A DNA stretch of 58,390 bases from the NCBI RefSeq assembly GCF_002929805.1, contig NZ_PJJM01000080.1:1-58390 (forward strand). The letters are read 5' to 3'. The position numbers and the translations under genes were made by a program. Shown piece after piece: positions 40,054 through 47,821 of this stretch; position 1 is the first letter of the stretch; each line of letters opens with the position of its first letter. The stretch comes from Cryobacterium sp. Y50. GTDB taxonomy: Bacteria > Actinomycetota > Actinomycetes > Actinomycetales > Microbacteriaceae. Below the pieces are notes generated by a model. It was not told where the DNA came from and ran no database searches. It was given only the letters and a program-made list of their open reading frames with translations.

Positions 40054-41073
40054 GTGTCGGACGACTCAACGAAAGAGCGTGCGCCGAGCATCCGCGACGT
40101 CGCGCGCCTCGCCGGGGTCTCCTACCAGACTGTATCGCGCGTGCTCAACAATCACGCCAGCATCCGCGATTCCACCAAAGCCCGGGTGCTCGCGGTCATC
40201 GAAGAACTGCAATACCGGCCCAATCGGGCCGCCCGCGCACTCTCGCGCGGGCGATCCCGCACGATCGGTGTGCTGTCCGCGTCGAGCGCCGAATACGGCC
40301 CGGCGAGCAGCATTGCCGCGATCCAGGACGCGGCGCGGGACGCCGGATACTTCGTGAACACGGCGAACCTCAATCGTGGGGAGCCCGGGTCCATCGCGGC
40401 GGCCGTTGACCACCTGATGTCCCAGTCCGTGGAAGGGATCGTTGTGATCGCACCGCAGATGCGGGTGTTTAATGCCCTCAAGCTCCTGTCGATCGATGTG
40501 CCGTTCGTGACGCTGCAGTCCTCCGCGAACGTAGGCGCGAACGCCCTCACCGTGGACCAGATCGCCGGTGCACGACTGGCCACTCGGCACCTCATCGACC
40601 TCGGACACCGCGACATTTATCATCTCGCCGGGCCGCAGGACTGGATCGAGGCCGAGGCTCGCATGCACGGCTTCCTGGAGGAGATGGGGGCCAGGGACAT
40701 TCCGACCACGGCGCCGATCCTCGGCGACTGGACTGCGGAATTCGGCTACCACGCCGGGCGCGAGCTGCTGCACGTGCGGGACTTCACGGCGATCTTCTCA
40801 TCCAACGACCAGATGGCTCTCGGCCTCATGCACGCCATCCGGGAAGCCGGGCTCGAGGTGCCCCGCGACGTGAGCATCGTGGGCTTCGACGACATCCCGG
40901 AGGCGGCTCACTTTTGGCCACCACTCACGACGGTGCGCCAAGACTTCGCCGAGCTCGGCCGGCGCTGCGTCGCGCTGCTGCTGGCCAACATCGCGGGCAC
41001 CACCGCGGAGAACCAGGGTGCCATCATGCCGGAGCTCATCGTTCGCGGCTCGACCGCGCGCCCGGCATTCTGA
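40054..41073 (+). CDS. LacI-family transcriptional regulator
   Basis: A 339-residue repressor. The N-terminal helix-turn-helix is SIRDVARLAGVSYQTVSRVLNN with hinge helix RPNRAARALS. The effector domain is a periplasmic-binding-like fold (TIGVLSASSAEYGPASSI, ADQ-type NDQMALGLMHAIREAGLEVP, DVSIVGFDDIPEA). I prefer GTG 40054, which has CGGGGG upstream; GTG 40024 and ATG 40036 are in frame. It lies directly before the ara-type locus and shares operator-like sequences with it, so it is the likely AraR-type regulator of that locus and probably of itself. Confidence 0.92.
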   Translation: MSDDSTKERAPSIRDVARLAGVSYQTVSRVLNNHASIRDSTKARVLAVIEELQYRPNRAARALSRGRSRTIGVLSASSAEYGPASSIAAIQDAARDAGYFVNTANLNRGEPGSIAAAVDHLMSQSVEGIVVIAPQMRVFNALKLLSIDVPFVTLQSSANVGANALTVDQIAGARLATRHLIDLGHRDIYHLAGPQDWIEAEARMHGFLEEMGARDIPTTAPILGDWTAEFGYHAGRELLHVRDFTAIFSSNDQMALGLMHAIREAGLEVPRDVSIVGFDDIPEAAHFWPPLTTVRQDFAELGRRCVALLLANIAGTTAENQGAIMPELIVRGSTARPAF

Positions 41074-41168
41074 GGGTCGGCGTGCGGGTCGATCGCTTCT
41101 TTCTAGCGCCTCGACAGACTAGCGCCTCGACCGACAGTTGCCCTCGCCGCCGCCCCCGAAACGGGCGC

Positions 41169-41200
41169 CCGCTACGGTAACTAACGAACCGCCGTAGCGG
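41169..41200 (+). terminator. Hairpin downstream of LacI gene
   Basis: CCGCTACGG at 41169-41177 pairs perfectly with CCGTAGCGG at 41192-41200. No T-run follows. It may end the regulator transcript. Confidence 0.4.
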
Positions 41201-41358
41201 CTACCCATATCGGGCGCACTCACGCCCGCCGATCCTCAGACGTGGCCACGTTGGTCTCAGTCACTCCTTCGTCGGGCCTCGATCAGCGGGTCGTCGGGCC
41301 GGGCCTCGATCGGCGGGATGCGCGATTTCGAGCGTTATTCAAACGAGACAAGTCGTTC

Positions 41359-41389
41359 TTGACACAGTGTGTCCCGATGCCGCTAACAT
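41359..41389 (+). promoter_or_regulatory. Promoter of ara-type operon
   Basis: A perfect -35 TTGACA (41359-41364) and TAACAT (41384-41389) are separated by 19 bases, slightly long. The operator at 41401-41418 would lie at or just after the transcription start. Confidence 0.5.
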
Positions 41390-41400
41390 AAGCACACAGC

Positions 41401-41418
41401 AATGTGACCGATCACATT
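41401..41418. promoter_or_regulatory. Operator AATGTGA-N4-TCACATT
   Basis: AATGTGA and TCACATT are perfect inverse repeats around CCGA, just after the promoter. The half-site TGTGA..TCACA is the same as in the tandem sites at 39958-39982, but the spacing is one base longer. It would suit repression by the LacI-family protein at 40054. Confidence 0.55.
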
Positions 41419-41517
41419 CGGTCATCGCAGTCAGACGCTTCAGCTGGCTGCACTGTCGTCAACGCCGAACCATTCGCGGTACTGTCCGCGCTTAGACCTG
41501 ACATAGGAGTCACTTCC

Positions 41518-41679
41518 GTGAGTACAACCGATGCGCTCTCCCGCGCCGAGTCTCTGGCTTCGGTCGACAGCGGGACCCGCGCGATGAGCGTAGCCAACGC
41601 GAGCCGGGCCGTTTTACGGCGGGTCGCTGGCGGCAGCCGCGCCGCGGCTAACGACCGCGCTACGCTGGTGGTCGCGTGA
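41518..41679 (+). CDS. Small ORF before araD (unrecognised, possible remnant)
   Basis: A 53-codon frame starting at GTG 41518 with AGGAG eight bases upstream and ending in a GTGA overlap with araD. The product is Ser/Ala/Arg-rich (begins VSTTDALSRAESLASVDSG) with no recognisable fold. It occupies the place where an araB ribulokinase gene would be expected. It could be a leftover that keeps translational coupling to araD, or a leader peptide. I cannot align it to a kinase. Confidence 0.4.
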   Translation: MSTTDALSRAESLASVDSGTRAMSVANASRAVLRRVAGGSRAAANDRATLVVA

Positions 41680-42386
41680 GCACCTACGGCCCCCAGATCG
41701 AGGTCGCGGTCGCCCGCGTTCGCGCTGAAATCACCCGCCTGCACGCGGAGCTGTTTCGCAACGGGCTCGTGGTCTGGACCGGCGGCAACGTCTCGGGCCG
41801 CGTGCCGGGCGCCGACCTGTTCGTTATCAAGCCCAGCGGAGTCGACTACGCCGACCTGGCGCCGGAGAACATGATTCTCTGTGACCTCGACGGAAACGTC
41901 ATCCCCGGTACGCCGGGCGCCGACCGCTCGCCGTCGAGTGACACCGCAGCACACGCCTACGTCTACCGGAACATGCCCGATGTCGGCGGAGTCGTGCACA
42001 CGCACTCCACCTACGCCACGGCCTGGGCCGCCCGCAATGAAGCGATCCCGTGCGTTATCACGGCCATGGCCGACGAATTTGGCGGCCCGATCCCGGTCGG
42101 ACCTTTCGCCATTATCGGCGACGACTCGATCGGCCGCGGCATCGTGGAGACCCTCACCGGCCACCGTTCTCGTGCCGTCTTGATGGCGAACCATGGGCCC
42201 TTCACAATCGGCAAGGACGCTCGCGATGCCGTGAAGGCCGCGGTGATGGTGGAGGACGTTGCGCGCACGGTTCAGCTTGCCCGCGTGGGCGGTGAACTCG
42301 TTCTGATCCCACAGGAATCCATCGATTTCCTGTTCGACCGCTACCAGAACGTCTACGGACAAGCACCGCAGGGGGCGTTGCAGTGA
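41676..42386 (+). CDS. araD: L-ribulose-5-phosphate 4-epimerase (class II aldolase family)
   Basis: A metal-dependent sugar-phosphate epimerase, 236 residues, normal size. The N-terminal phosphate-binding stretch is WTGGNVSGRVPG (34-45) and KPSGVDY. Metal ligands are His108 and His110 in VVHTHSTYATAWAARN and His173 in MANHGPFTIG. It converts L-ribulose-5-phosphate to D-xylulose-5-phosphate in L-arabinose breakdown. GTG 41676 overlaps the stop of the small ORF. The stop overlaps the araA remnant (TGATG). Without araA and araB here it can only serve arabinose use if those activities come from elsewhere. Confidence 0.9.
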   Translation: MSTYGPQIEVAVARVRAEITRLHAELFRNGLVVWTGGNVSGRVPGADLFVIKPSGVDYADLAPENMILCDLDGNVIPGTPGADRSPSSDTAAHAYVYRNMPDVGGVVHTHSTYATAWAARNEAIPCVITAMADEFGGPIPVGPFAIIGDDSIGRGIVETLTGHRSRAVLMANHGPFTIGKDARDAVKAAVMVEDVARTVQLARVGGELVLIPQESIDFLFDRYQNVYGQAPQGALQ

Positions 42387-42595
42387 TGGCAGCCGACCGC
42401 ACCACCGCAACGTCGTCTGCCGGCGGCACCGAGGTGCTCTACGATTTCGCCGAGATAGCTCGCACCGAGCTGCTCGTGCTTAATAAAACCACCACCCTGC
42501 GCGATTTCACCCGCGAAGTGCGTTGGAATCAGGCCTACTATCGACTGGCACCAGGCCTGCAACTGTTCCACAATCCTGCAATTTCACATCAATGA
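42386..42595 (+). pseudogene. araA: Truncated L-arabinose isomerase (C-terminal stub)
   Basis: The 69-codon frame encodes the C-terminal end of an AraA. GTEVLYDFAEIARTELLVLN, TTLRDF and REVRWNQAYYRLA correspond to the ending I recall for E. coli AraA (FAEMHDIE, then DALRWNEVYYGFRR). A full isomerase has about 500 residues, so roughly 430 are missing, including the active site. The start is kept in a TGATG overlap with araD, and the frame runs to a normal stop. An internal deletion that fused the start to the 3' end is the simplest explanation. The product should be inactive. Confidence 0.75.
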
Positions 42596-42621
42596 CGATA
42601 AACAGAATGAAAGGTAACACA

Positions 42622-43746
42622 GTGAAAAAGAACGTATTCTTCGCAGTCGTGGCCGCGGGTGCCCTCGCGGTATCGATGGCAGCCTGCTCATCCGGCGGCA
42701 CATCCACCAGCCCCGGCGGAAGTGGCGACAAGGGACTGATCGGCGTGGCCATGCCGACCAAGAGCTCCGAGCGTTGGATCGCCGACGGTAACGCCGTCAA
42801 GAGCCAGCTCGAGGAACAGGGCTTCACCGTCGACCTCCAGTACGCCGAGGACGATATACCCATGCAGGTCTCGCAGATTGAGAACATGATCACCAAGGGT
42901 GCCGAAGCCCTAATTGTGGCCTCGATCGACGGCACGACGCTCACGAGCGTGTTGCAGGACGCCGCTGACGCGGACATTCCCGTCATCGCATATGACCGTC
43001 TCATCCGCGATACCGAAAACGTCGACTACTACGCGTCCTTCGACAACTTCAAGGTCGGACAGCAGCAGGCCTGGTCGGTCCTGAACGGCCTCGGACTTGC
43101 CGAACTCGACGGAACGCCCATCGAGGGCGCGCCTGCCGGTCCGTTCAACCTTGAGCTCTTCGCCGGCTCGCTCGATGACAACAACGCATTCTTCTTCTTC
43201 GACGGTGCAATGGATGTCTTCCAGCCGCTGATCGACGACGGCGTCCTCGTAGTCAAGAGCAACCAGACCGACATCGAACAGGTCGCTACCCTCCGCTGGG
43301 CCGGAGAAGAAGCACAGGCTCGCATGGAGGACCTCCTCACCGCCCAGTACTCGGACGGCACCGTGGTCAACGCCATTCTTTCGCCGTACGACGGCATCTC
43401 CCGTGGAATCATCTCTGCCCTCGAGGGCTCTGGCTACTCCGTCGGCGACGGCTGGCCCGTCATCTCCGGCCAGGACGCCGAGATCGACTCGGTCAAGGCG
43501 ATCAACTCGGGTGAGCAGTACGGCACCATCTTCAAGGACACGCGCGAACTCGCATCCGTCGCCGTGAACATGGCCGTCGCCCTGCTGAATGGCGAGACCC
43601 CCGAGACCAACAACTCGGAGGACTACAACAACGGTGTGAAGAACGTTCCGTCGTTCCTGCTCGACTCGACGATCGTGGTCAAGGACAACATCCCGGCCGT
43701 GCTGATTGATTCGGGCTACTGGACAGAAGCAGAAGTCAACGGCTAG
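42622..43746 (+). CDS. chvE: Sugar ABC transporter binding lipoprotein, ChvE-like
   Basis: A periplasmic-binding-type lipoprotein of 374 residues with lipobox MAACSS (Cys about 18). Mature sequence features are LIGVAMPTKSSERWIADG, EGAEALI-like KGAEALIVASIDG, VIAYDRLIRDTENVDYYASFDN and FAGSLDDNNAFFFFDGAMDV. These are those of ChvE / multiple-monosaccharide-binding proteins, which bind L-arabinose, D-galactose, D-glucose and similar sugars. GTG 42622 has AAAGG at eight bases. It is followed by a large hairpin, then the GguA and GguB genes. Confidence 0.92.
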   Translation: MKKNVFFAVVAAGALAVSMAACSSGGTSTSPGGSGDKGLIGVAMPTKSSERWIADGNAVKSQLEEQGFTVDLQYAEDDIPMQVSQIENMITKGAEALIVASIDGTTLTSVLQDAADADIPVIAYDRLIRDTENVDYYASFDNFKVGQQQAWSVLNGLGLAELDGTPIEGAPAGPFNLELFAGSLDDNNAFFFFDGAMDVFQPLIDDGVLVVKSNQTDIEQVATLRWAGEEAQARMEDLLTAQYSDGTVVNAILSPYDGISRGIISALEGSGYSVGDGWPVISGQDAEIDSVKAINSGEQYGTIFKDTRELASVAVNMAVALLNGETPETNNSEDYNNGVKNVPSFLLDSTIVVKDNIPAVLIDSGYWTEAEVNG

Positions 43747-43775
43747 GTTTCGCTGCCTCCTGTTTGGCCCGTGCC

Positions 43776-43813
43776 CAACGGTCGGTGGGGTAGTTTTACC
43801 CCACCGACCGTTG
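43776..43813 (+). terminator. 17-bp perfect hairpin between chvE and gguA
   Basis: CAACGGTCGGTGGGGTA pairs perfectly with TACCCCACCGACCGTTG around a four-base loop. It lies inside the transporter operon, where such structures protect the upstream binding-protein message and reduce read-through. A complete terminator would need a T-run, which is lacking. Confidence 0.75.
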
Positions 43814-43890
43814 TGCCACCCATATTTTTACCGGCCGCCGAAATCGCCCGGGTTCTGACCATGCAGTAGAGGAATGAAGAAGGTGCTTAC

Positions 43891-45420
43891 GTGACTACGA
43901 ACATCCTTGAGATGCGCGGCATCACCAAGACGTTTCCCGGAGTAAAGGCGCTCTCTGACGTGACACTCGACGTCAGTCGCGGGGAGGTCCACGCCATCTG
44001 CGGCGAGAACGGTGCAGGCAAGTCAACCCTGATGAAGGTGCTCAGTGGCGTGTATCCGCACGGTACCTACACCGGCGACATCGTCTTCGAAGACGAAATC
44101 GTTGAGTTCAAGAGCATCAGCGATTCCGAGGCCAAAGGAATCGTGATCATTCACCAGGAGCTCGCGCTCAGTCCGTACCTCTCTATTGCCGAGAACATCT
44201 TTCTGAACAACGAACAGCGCGGCGCCTTCGGCCTCATTGACTGGAACAAGACCAACTCTGAGGCTGCCAAGCTTCTTGCCCGGGTGGGACTGCGCGAAAA
44301 TCCAACGACGCGCATCATGGACATCGGCGTCGGCAAGCAGCAGCTCGTCGAGATTGCTAAGGCGCTCTCGAAACGGGTGAAATTGCTGATCCTGGATGAG
44401 CCAACGGCGGCCCTCAACGATGACGACTCCGACCACTTGCTCGATCTCATCCTGCACCTCAAGGGCCAGGGCATCACGTCGATCATCATCAGCCACAAGC
44501 TCAACGAGATCAAGAAAGTCTCCGACGCGGTCACGATCATCCGTGACGGTCGGGCCATCGAAACCATCGCCAAGGTCGACGTCACCGAAGAACGCATCAT
44601 CAAAGACATGGTCGGTCGTGACCTCGAGCACCGCTACCCGGATCACACTCCCGACATTGGGGAAGAGATCCTTCGGGTTGAGGACTGGACCGCCTTTCAC
44701 CCGCAAGACGTGACGCGCATGATCGTTGACCACGTCAACCTCAGCGTACGTGCCGGTGAGATTGTGGGAATAGCCGGCCTCATGGGGGCTGGCCGCACGG
44801 AATTCGCAATGAGCCTGTTTGGGCGTTCCTACGGGAGCCGCATCACCGGCAAGGTATTCAAGCATGGCACTGAGATCAAGACTCGCACCGTGACCGAAGC
44901 CATCGACAACGGCATCGCCTACGCCACTGAGGACCGCAAGACCTACGGCCTGAACCTGATCGAAGACATCAAGCGCAACGTCTCTATGGCGGCGCTGCAT
45001 CGGCTGGTACGCAAGGGCCTCGTGAATGACAACGAGGAGTATCAGGTCGCCAACGAATACCGCACAAGCATGAATATCAAGGCTCCGAACGTGCTCGTCA
45101 AGACCGGCAAACTCTCTGGTGGCAACCAACAGAAGGTGGTGCTATCGAAGTGGATCTATTCCAACCCCGACGTTTTGATTCTTGACGAGCCCACCCGCGG
45201 GATCGACGTGGGGGCCAAGTACGAAATTTACACAATCATCAACAAACTTGCCGCGGCCGGTAAGGGCGTTATTGTCATCTCTTCGGAGCTGCCGGAACTG
45301 CTCGGCATTTGCGATCGCATTTATACCCTGGCTGAGGGCGCCATCACCGGGGAATTCCCGATTGAGACCGCAACGCCGGAGACCCTCATCAAGCACATGA
45401 CCATGGAAAAGGCCCGCTAG
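43891..45420 (+). CDS. gguA: Sugar ABC ATPase, GguA/XylG-like (two NBDs)
   Basis: A CUT2 ATPase of 509 residues with two nucleotide-binding domains. The first (1-240) has Walker [23 protein letters not shown] signature region and [15 protein letters not shown]. The second (260-509) has a degenerate Walker A region, [16 protein letters not shown], signature [14 protein letters not shown] and [18 protein letters not shown]. This asymmetry is normal for the family. GTG 43891 is used. It drives the GguB permease. Confidence 0.94.
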   Translation: MTTNILEMRGITKTFPGVKALSDVTLDVSRGEVHAICGENGAGKSTLMKVLSGVYPHGTYTGDIVFEDEIVEFKSISDSEAKGIVIIHQELALSPYLSIAENIFLNNEQRGAFGLIDWNKTNSEAAKLLARVGLRENPTTRIMDIGVGKQQLVEIAKALSKRVKLLILDEPTAALNDDDSDHLLDLILHLKGQGITSIIISHKLNEIKKVSDAVTIIRDGRAIETIAKVDVTEERIIKDMVGRDLEHRYPDHTPDIGEEILRVEDWTAFHPQDVTRMIVDHVNLSVRAGEIVGIAGLMGAGRTEFAMSLFGRSYGSRITGKVFKHGTEIKTRTVTEAIDNGIAYATEDRKTYGLNLIEDIKRNVSMAALHRLVRKGLVNDNEEYQVANEYRTSMNIKAPNVLVKTGKLSGGNQQKVVLSKWIYSNPDVLILDEPTRGIDVGAKYEIYTIINKLAAAGKGVIVISSELPELLGICDRIYTLAEGAITGEFPIETATPETLIKHMTMEKAR

Positions 45421-45435
45421 CGCCGGCGCTAGCGG
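45414..45435. promoter_or_regulatory. 22-base perfect palindrome at gguA stop codon
   Basis: CCGCTAG-CGCCGGCG-CTAGCGG is a perfect palindrome that includes the gguA stop codon and ends just before the ribosome site of gguB. As RNA it would form a hairpin that could affect gguB translation. As DNA it could bind a regulator. Confidence 0.45.
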
Positions 45436-45450
45436 AAAAGGAGAACCCCA

Positions 45451-46680
45451 ATGAGTGATCAAGAGACCACGCCGGCCACGGGAGGCCTGGTCAACCCGAG
45501 TGAGAACAAAGCCACTTCCTGGCTGAGTCACGTTTTGGCCGACCTGGGCAAGAACGGTATTTTCATTGCCCTCGTTCTGGTGGTGGTGCTGTTTACGGTC
45601 CTGACCGACGGCATCCTCTTACGCCCGCAAAATATCTCCAACTTGATCGTGCAGAACGGCTACATTCTCGTTCTCGCCATTGGCATGGTGATGGTGATCG
45701 TCGCGGGCCACATCGACCTGTCGGTGGGATCGGTGGCCGCTTTCGTCGGCGCATGTTCCGGTGTCTTCGCCGTGCAGTGGGGCCTGCCGTGGTGGCTGGC
45801 CATCATTATGTCGCTTGGCATCGGCGCTCTCGTTGGCGTGTGGCAGGGCTTCTGGATTGCCTATGTGGGAATCCCGGCGTTCATCGTGACCCTGGCGGGC
45901 ATGCTCATCTTTCGCGGCCTGGCGCTCGTTGTGCTCGGAAATACGAATATCGGCTCATTTCCGGCCGAGTACCGTGCGCTTGGCAACGGCTTTCTCACCG
46001 ACGTGTTCGGCGAGTTCGACCTCGACCCGCTCACCCTCGGAGTCGGACTGATCGCCGTGATTGCTCTGATTGTGCAGCAGGTGCGCACGCGCCTGGGACG
46101 GTCCAAGTACGGCCAAGAGGTCGAGCCTTTGGTGTGGTTCGTGACCAAGCTAGTTCTGATCACTGCGGCACTTGGATTCTTCGCCTATGCTCTCGCGAGC
46201 TACAAGGGTATCCCGGTCACCCTGATCGTGCTCGCCGTGCTCGTGCTCATCTATGGTGTTGTGATGAACCGGACGGTGTTCGGCCGCCACATCTACGCGA
46301 TCGGCGGCAACCGCCACGCAGCCGAACTCTCCGGCATCAAGAACCGCAAGGTCGACTTCTACCTGTTCGTGAACATGGGTGTTCTCGCTGCCCTGGCGGG
46401 CCTCATCTTCACCGCCAGGCTTAATCTCGCTGGCCCGAAGGCTGGTGATGGCTTCGAACTCGAGGCCATTTCGGCAGCGTTCATAGGTGGTGCGGCCGTG
46501 CAGGGTGGCATCGGCACGGTCGGCGGCGCCATTATTGGCGGTCTGATCATTGGTGTGCTCAACAACGGTATGTCGATTCTCGGCATTGGTATCGAGTGGC
46601 AGCAGGCCGTCAAAGGTCTCGTGCTTCTTCTCGCTGTGGCTTTTGACGTGTACAACAAGCGCCGGTCGGGCGGTCACTGA
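45451..46680 (+). CDS. gguB: Sugar ABC permease, GguB-like
   Basis: A CUT2 permease of 409 residues with about ten to twelve membrane helices. Family features are NISNLIVQNGYILVLAIGMVMVIVAGHIDLSVGSV, AYVGIPAFIVTLAGMLIFRG, IYAIGGNRHAAELSGI and the ending VKGLVLLLAVAFDVYNKRR. A long central segment (GEFDLDPLTL to VRTRLGRSKYGQE) is typical of GguB and absent from shorter XylH relatives. AAAAGGAG precedes ATG 45451. A strong terminator follows at 46709. Confidence 0.94.
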   Translation: MSDQETTPATGGLVNPSENKATSWLSHVLADLGKNGIFIALVLVVVLFTVLTDGILLRPQNISNLIVQNGYILVLAIGMVMVIVAGHIDLSVGSVAAFVGACSGVFAVQWGLPWWLAIIMSLGIGALVGVWQGFWIAYVGIPAFIVTLAGMLIFRGLALVVLGNTNIGSFPAEYRALGNGFLTDVFGEFDLDPLTLGVGLIAVIALIVQQVRTRLGRSKYGQEVEPLVWFVTKLVLITAALGFFAYALASYKGIPVTLIVLAVLVLIYGVVMNRTVFGRHIYAIGGNRHAAELSGIKNRKVDFYLFVNMGVLAALAGLIFTARLNLAGPKAGDGFELEAISAAFIGGAAVQGGIGTVGGAIIGGLIIGVLNNGMSILGIGIEWQQAVKGLVLLLAVAFDVYNKRRSGGH

Positions 46681-46708
46681 CCGTTCTCGCGTTGGCAGTA
46701 CCCACCCG

Positions 46709-46740
46709 AAGGCCGGAACGCGTGAGCGTTCCGGCCTTTC
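46709..46740 (+). terminator. Intrinsic terminator of the chvE-gguAB operon
   Basis: AAGGCCGGAACGC at 46709-46721 pairs perfectly with GCGTTCCGGCCTT at 46726-46738 around GTGA, with T-C-T after it. Confidence 0.8.
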
Positions 46741-46825
46741 TGTGTGCCGTGCGCGCTCGGTGTGGGGACCGGCCGCGACACGCCGTCGGACATTCCACAG
46801 GCAAAATATAGTCAGGGCAACGCCC

Positions 46826-46834
46826 TGTGGATAA
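46826..46834 (-). promoter_or_regulatory. DnaA box (perfect)
   Basis: TGTGGATAA is the reverse complement of the consensus DnaA box TTATCCACA, with no mismatch. A chance match in a 453-base, GC-rich region is unlikely. DnaA is known to regulate nrd operons in E. coli. Confidence 0.6.
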
Positions 46835-46901
46835 CTGTCCGGGTTTCCGCGGAATTCGGGCGGTCTGGGGCCGGTCGGCGGTGTGCGGCTTGTGGAATCT
46901 C

Positions 46902-46910
46902 GGTGGATAA
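46902..46910 (-). promoter_or_regulatory. DnaA box (one mismatch)
   Basis: GGTGGATAA differs from the perfect box only at its first base. It lies 76 bases from the perfect box in the same orientation and 15 bases before the first NrdR-like box. Confidence 0.45.
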
Positions 46911-46924
46911 CTACACAAATGTAA

Positions 46925-46940
46925 TTACTGCATGTAGTGG
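46925..46940. promoter_or_regulatory. NrdR-like box 1
   Basis: TTACTGCATGTAGTGG matches the NrdR consensus (ACACWATATATWGTGT) at about 10 of 16 positions, including the AC..AT.TAGTG framework. It is paired with a second box exactly 32 bases downstream, the three-helical-turn spacing seen in known NrdR-controlled promoters. Confidence 0.6.
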
Positions 46941-46956
46941 CTCTATCCTTCGTCGA

Positions 46957-46972
46957 TCACTAGATGTAGTAT
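46957..46972. promoter_or_regulatory. NrdR-like box 2
   Basis: TCACTAGATGTAGTAT matches the NrdR consensus at about 12 of 16 positions. Together with box 1 it should bind the ATP/dATP-sensing repressor NrdR, whose gene is outside the window. Confidence 0.65.
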
Positions 46973-47133
46973 TGAGACTGTAGCTAAGCCGGATTGCCGG
47001 TCGAAAAACTTACTCACTTTGCATCATGCTGTATGACGGGTTTCCGTCTTTGATCCAAGTGTTTTATAGAACATAGTTGCGAACTATCGCGAACAGAATT
47101 AGACTGAATTTGCCAAGAAAAGAGGCCATAACC

Positions 47134-47367
47134 ATGGCAATCACCGTTTACACGAAGCCCTCCTGCGTGCAGTGCACGGCCACCTACCGTGCCCTCGACA
47201 ACAAGGGCATCGAGTACGAGGTGCGCGACCTCTCAGTCGATGAGAACGCTCTCGACGCGGTCAAGGCCCTCGGTTACTTGCAGGCGCCCGTCGTCATCAC
47301 TGACGAAGAGCACTGGAGCGGCTTTCGCCCGGACAAGATCAACGCGCTCGCCGCTCGCCTCGCGTAG
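47134..47367 (+). CDS. nrdH: Glutaredoxin-like protein NrdH
   Basis: A small thioredoxin-fold electron donor for class Ib ribonucleotide reductase, 77 residues. The redox motif is C11-V-Q-C14, the usual form for NrdH. The WSGFRPDKI segment near the C-terminus is a family hallmark that lets thioredoxin reductase reduce it. ATG 47134 has AGAGG nine bases upstream. It is the first gene of nrdHIEF. Confidence 0.95.
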   Translation: MAITVYTKPSCVQCTATYRALDNKGIEYEVRDLSVDENALDAVKALGYLQAPVVITDEEHWSGFRPDKINALAARLA

Positions 47368-47416
47368 TTTAAACTCCCAAAATCAACGCCAACAAGCACA
47401 GGATCGATACGCACGG

Positions 47417-47821
47417 ATGACTGAAATCGTGTACTTTTCCAGCACCTCGGGCAACACCGCGCGGTTCGTCGAAAAGCTCGGCCGGTCGGCCGCGCGCATT
47501 CCGCTCCACGCCCGCGACGAGCCACTCGTCGCCAAGGCTCCGTTCGTGCTGTGCGTGCCCACCTATGGCGGCGGCAACACCGGCGGGGCTGTACCCAAGC
47601 AGGTCATCAAGTTTTTGAACAACGAGACCAACCGGTCGTTGATTCGCGGCGTCATCGGCGCCGGCAACATGAATTTCGGTACGGCCTACTGCCTGGCCGG
47701 CGACATCATCGCAGCCAAGTGCAAGGTGCCGCACCTGTATCGCTTTGAAGTATTTGGAACACCGGATGATGTGCGCATCGTTCACGACGGATTGGAAGAA
47801 TTTTGGAAACAACAGCCGTGA
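47417..47821 (+). CDS. nrdI: Flavodoxin-like protein NrdI
   Basis: The flavoprotein that supplies the oxidant for assembling the dimanganese-tyrosyl radical in NrdF, 134 residues. The FMN phosphate loop is [12 protein letters not shown]. The following [17 protein letters not shown] and [15 protein letters not shown] are typical of the family. ATG 47417 follows ACGG weakly. The NrdE start overlaps its stop, keeping the operon coupled. Its presence points to a manganese-loaded NrdF. Confidence 0.94.
   Translation: MTEIVYFSSTSGNTARFVEKLGRSAARIPLHARDEPLVAKAPFVLCVPTYGGGNTGGAVPKQVIKFLNNETNRSLIRGVIGAGNMNFGTAYCLAGDIIAAKCKVPHLYRFEVFGTPDDVRIVHDGLEEFWKQQP

Larger units (their letters stand above)
41074..41517. 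other. 444-base intergenic region before ara-type operon
   Basis: No convincing gene. It holds a direct repeat TAGCGCCTCGACMGAC (41104 and 41120), a hairpin at 41169-41200 that may end the LacI message, and a second imperfect direct repeat, GGGCCTCGATCRGCGGG (about 41274 and 41303). The promoter at 41359-41389 and an operator at 41401-41418 follow. The unusual length and repeats may mark a site of rearrangement. Confidence 0.45.
46681..47133. other. 453-base regulatory region between gguB and nrdH
   Basis: No gene is seen. It contains the gguB terminator, two DnaA boxes (46826 and 46902) and two NrdR-like boxes (46925 and 46957), followed by the nrd promoter and leader. An A/T-rich stretch at about 46905-46980 coincides with the boxes. 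Confidence 0.55.
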
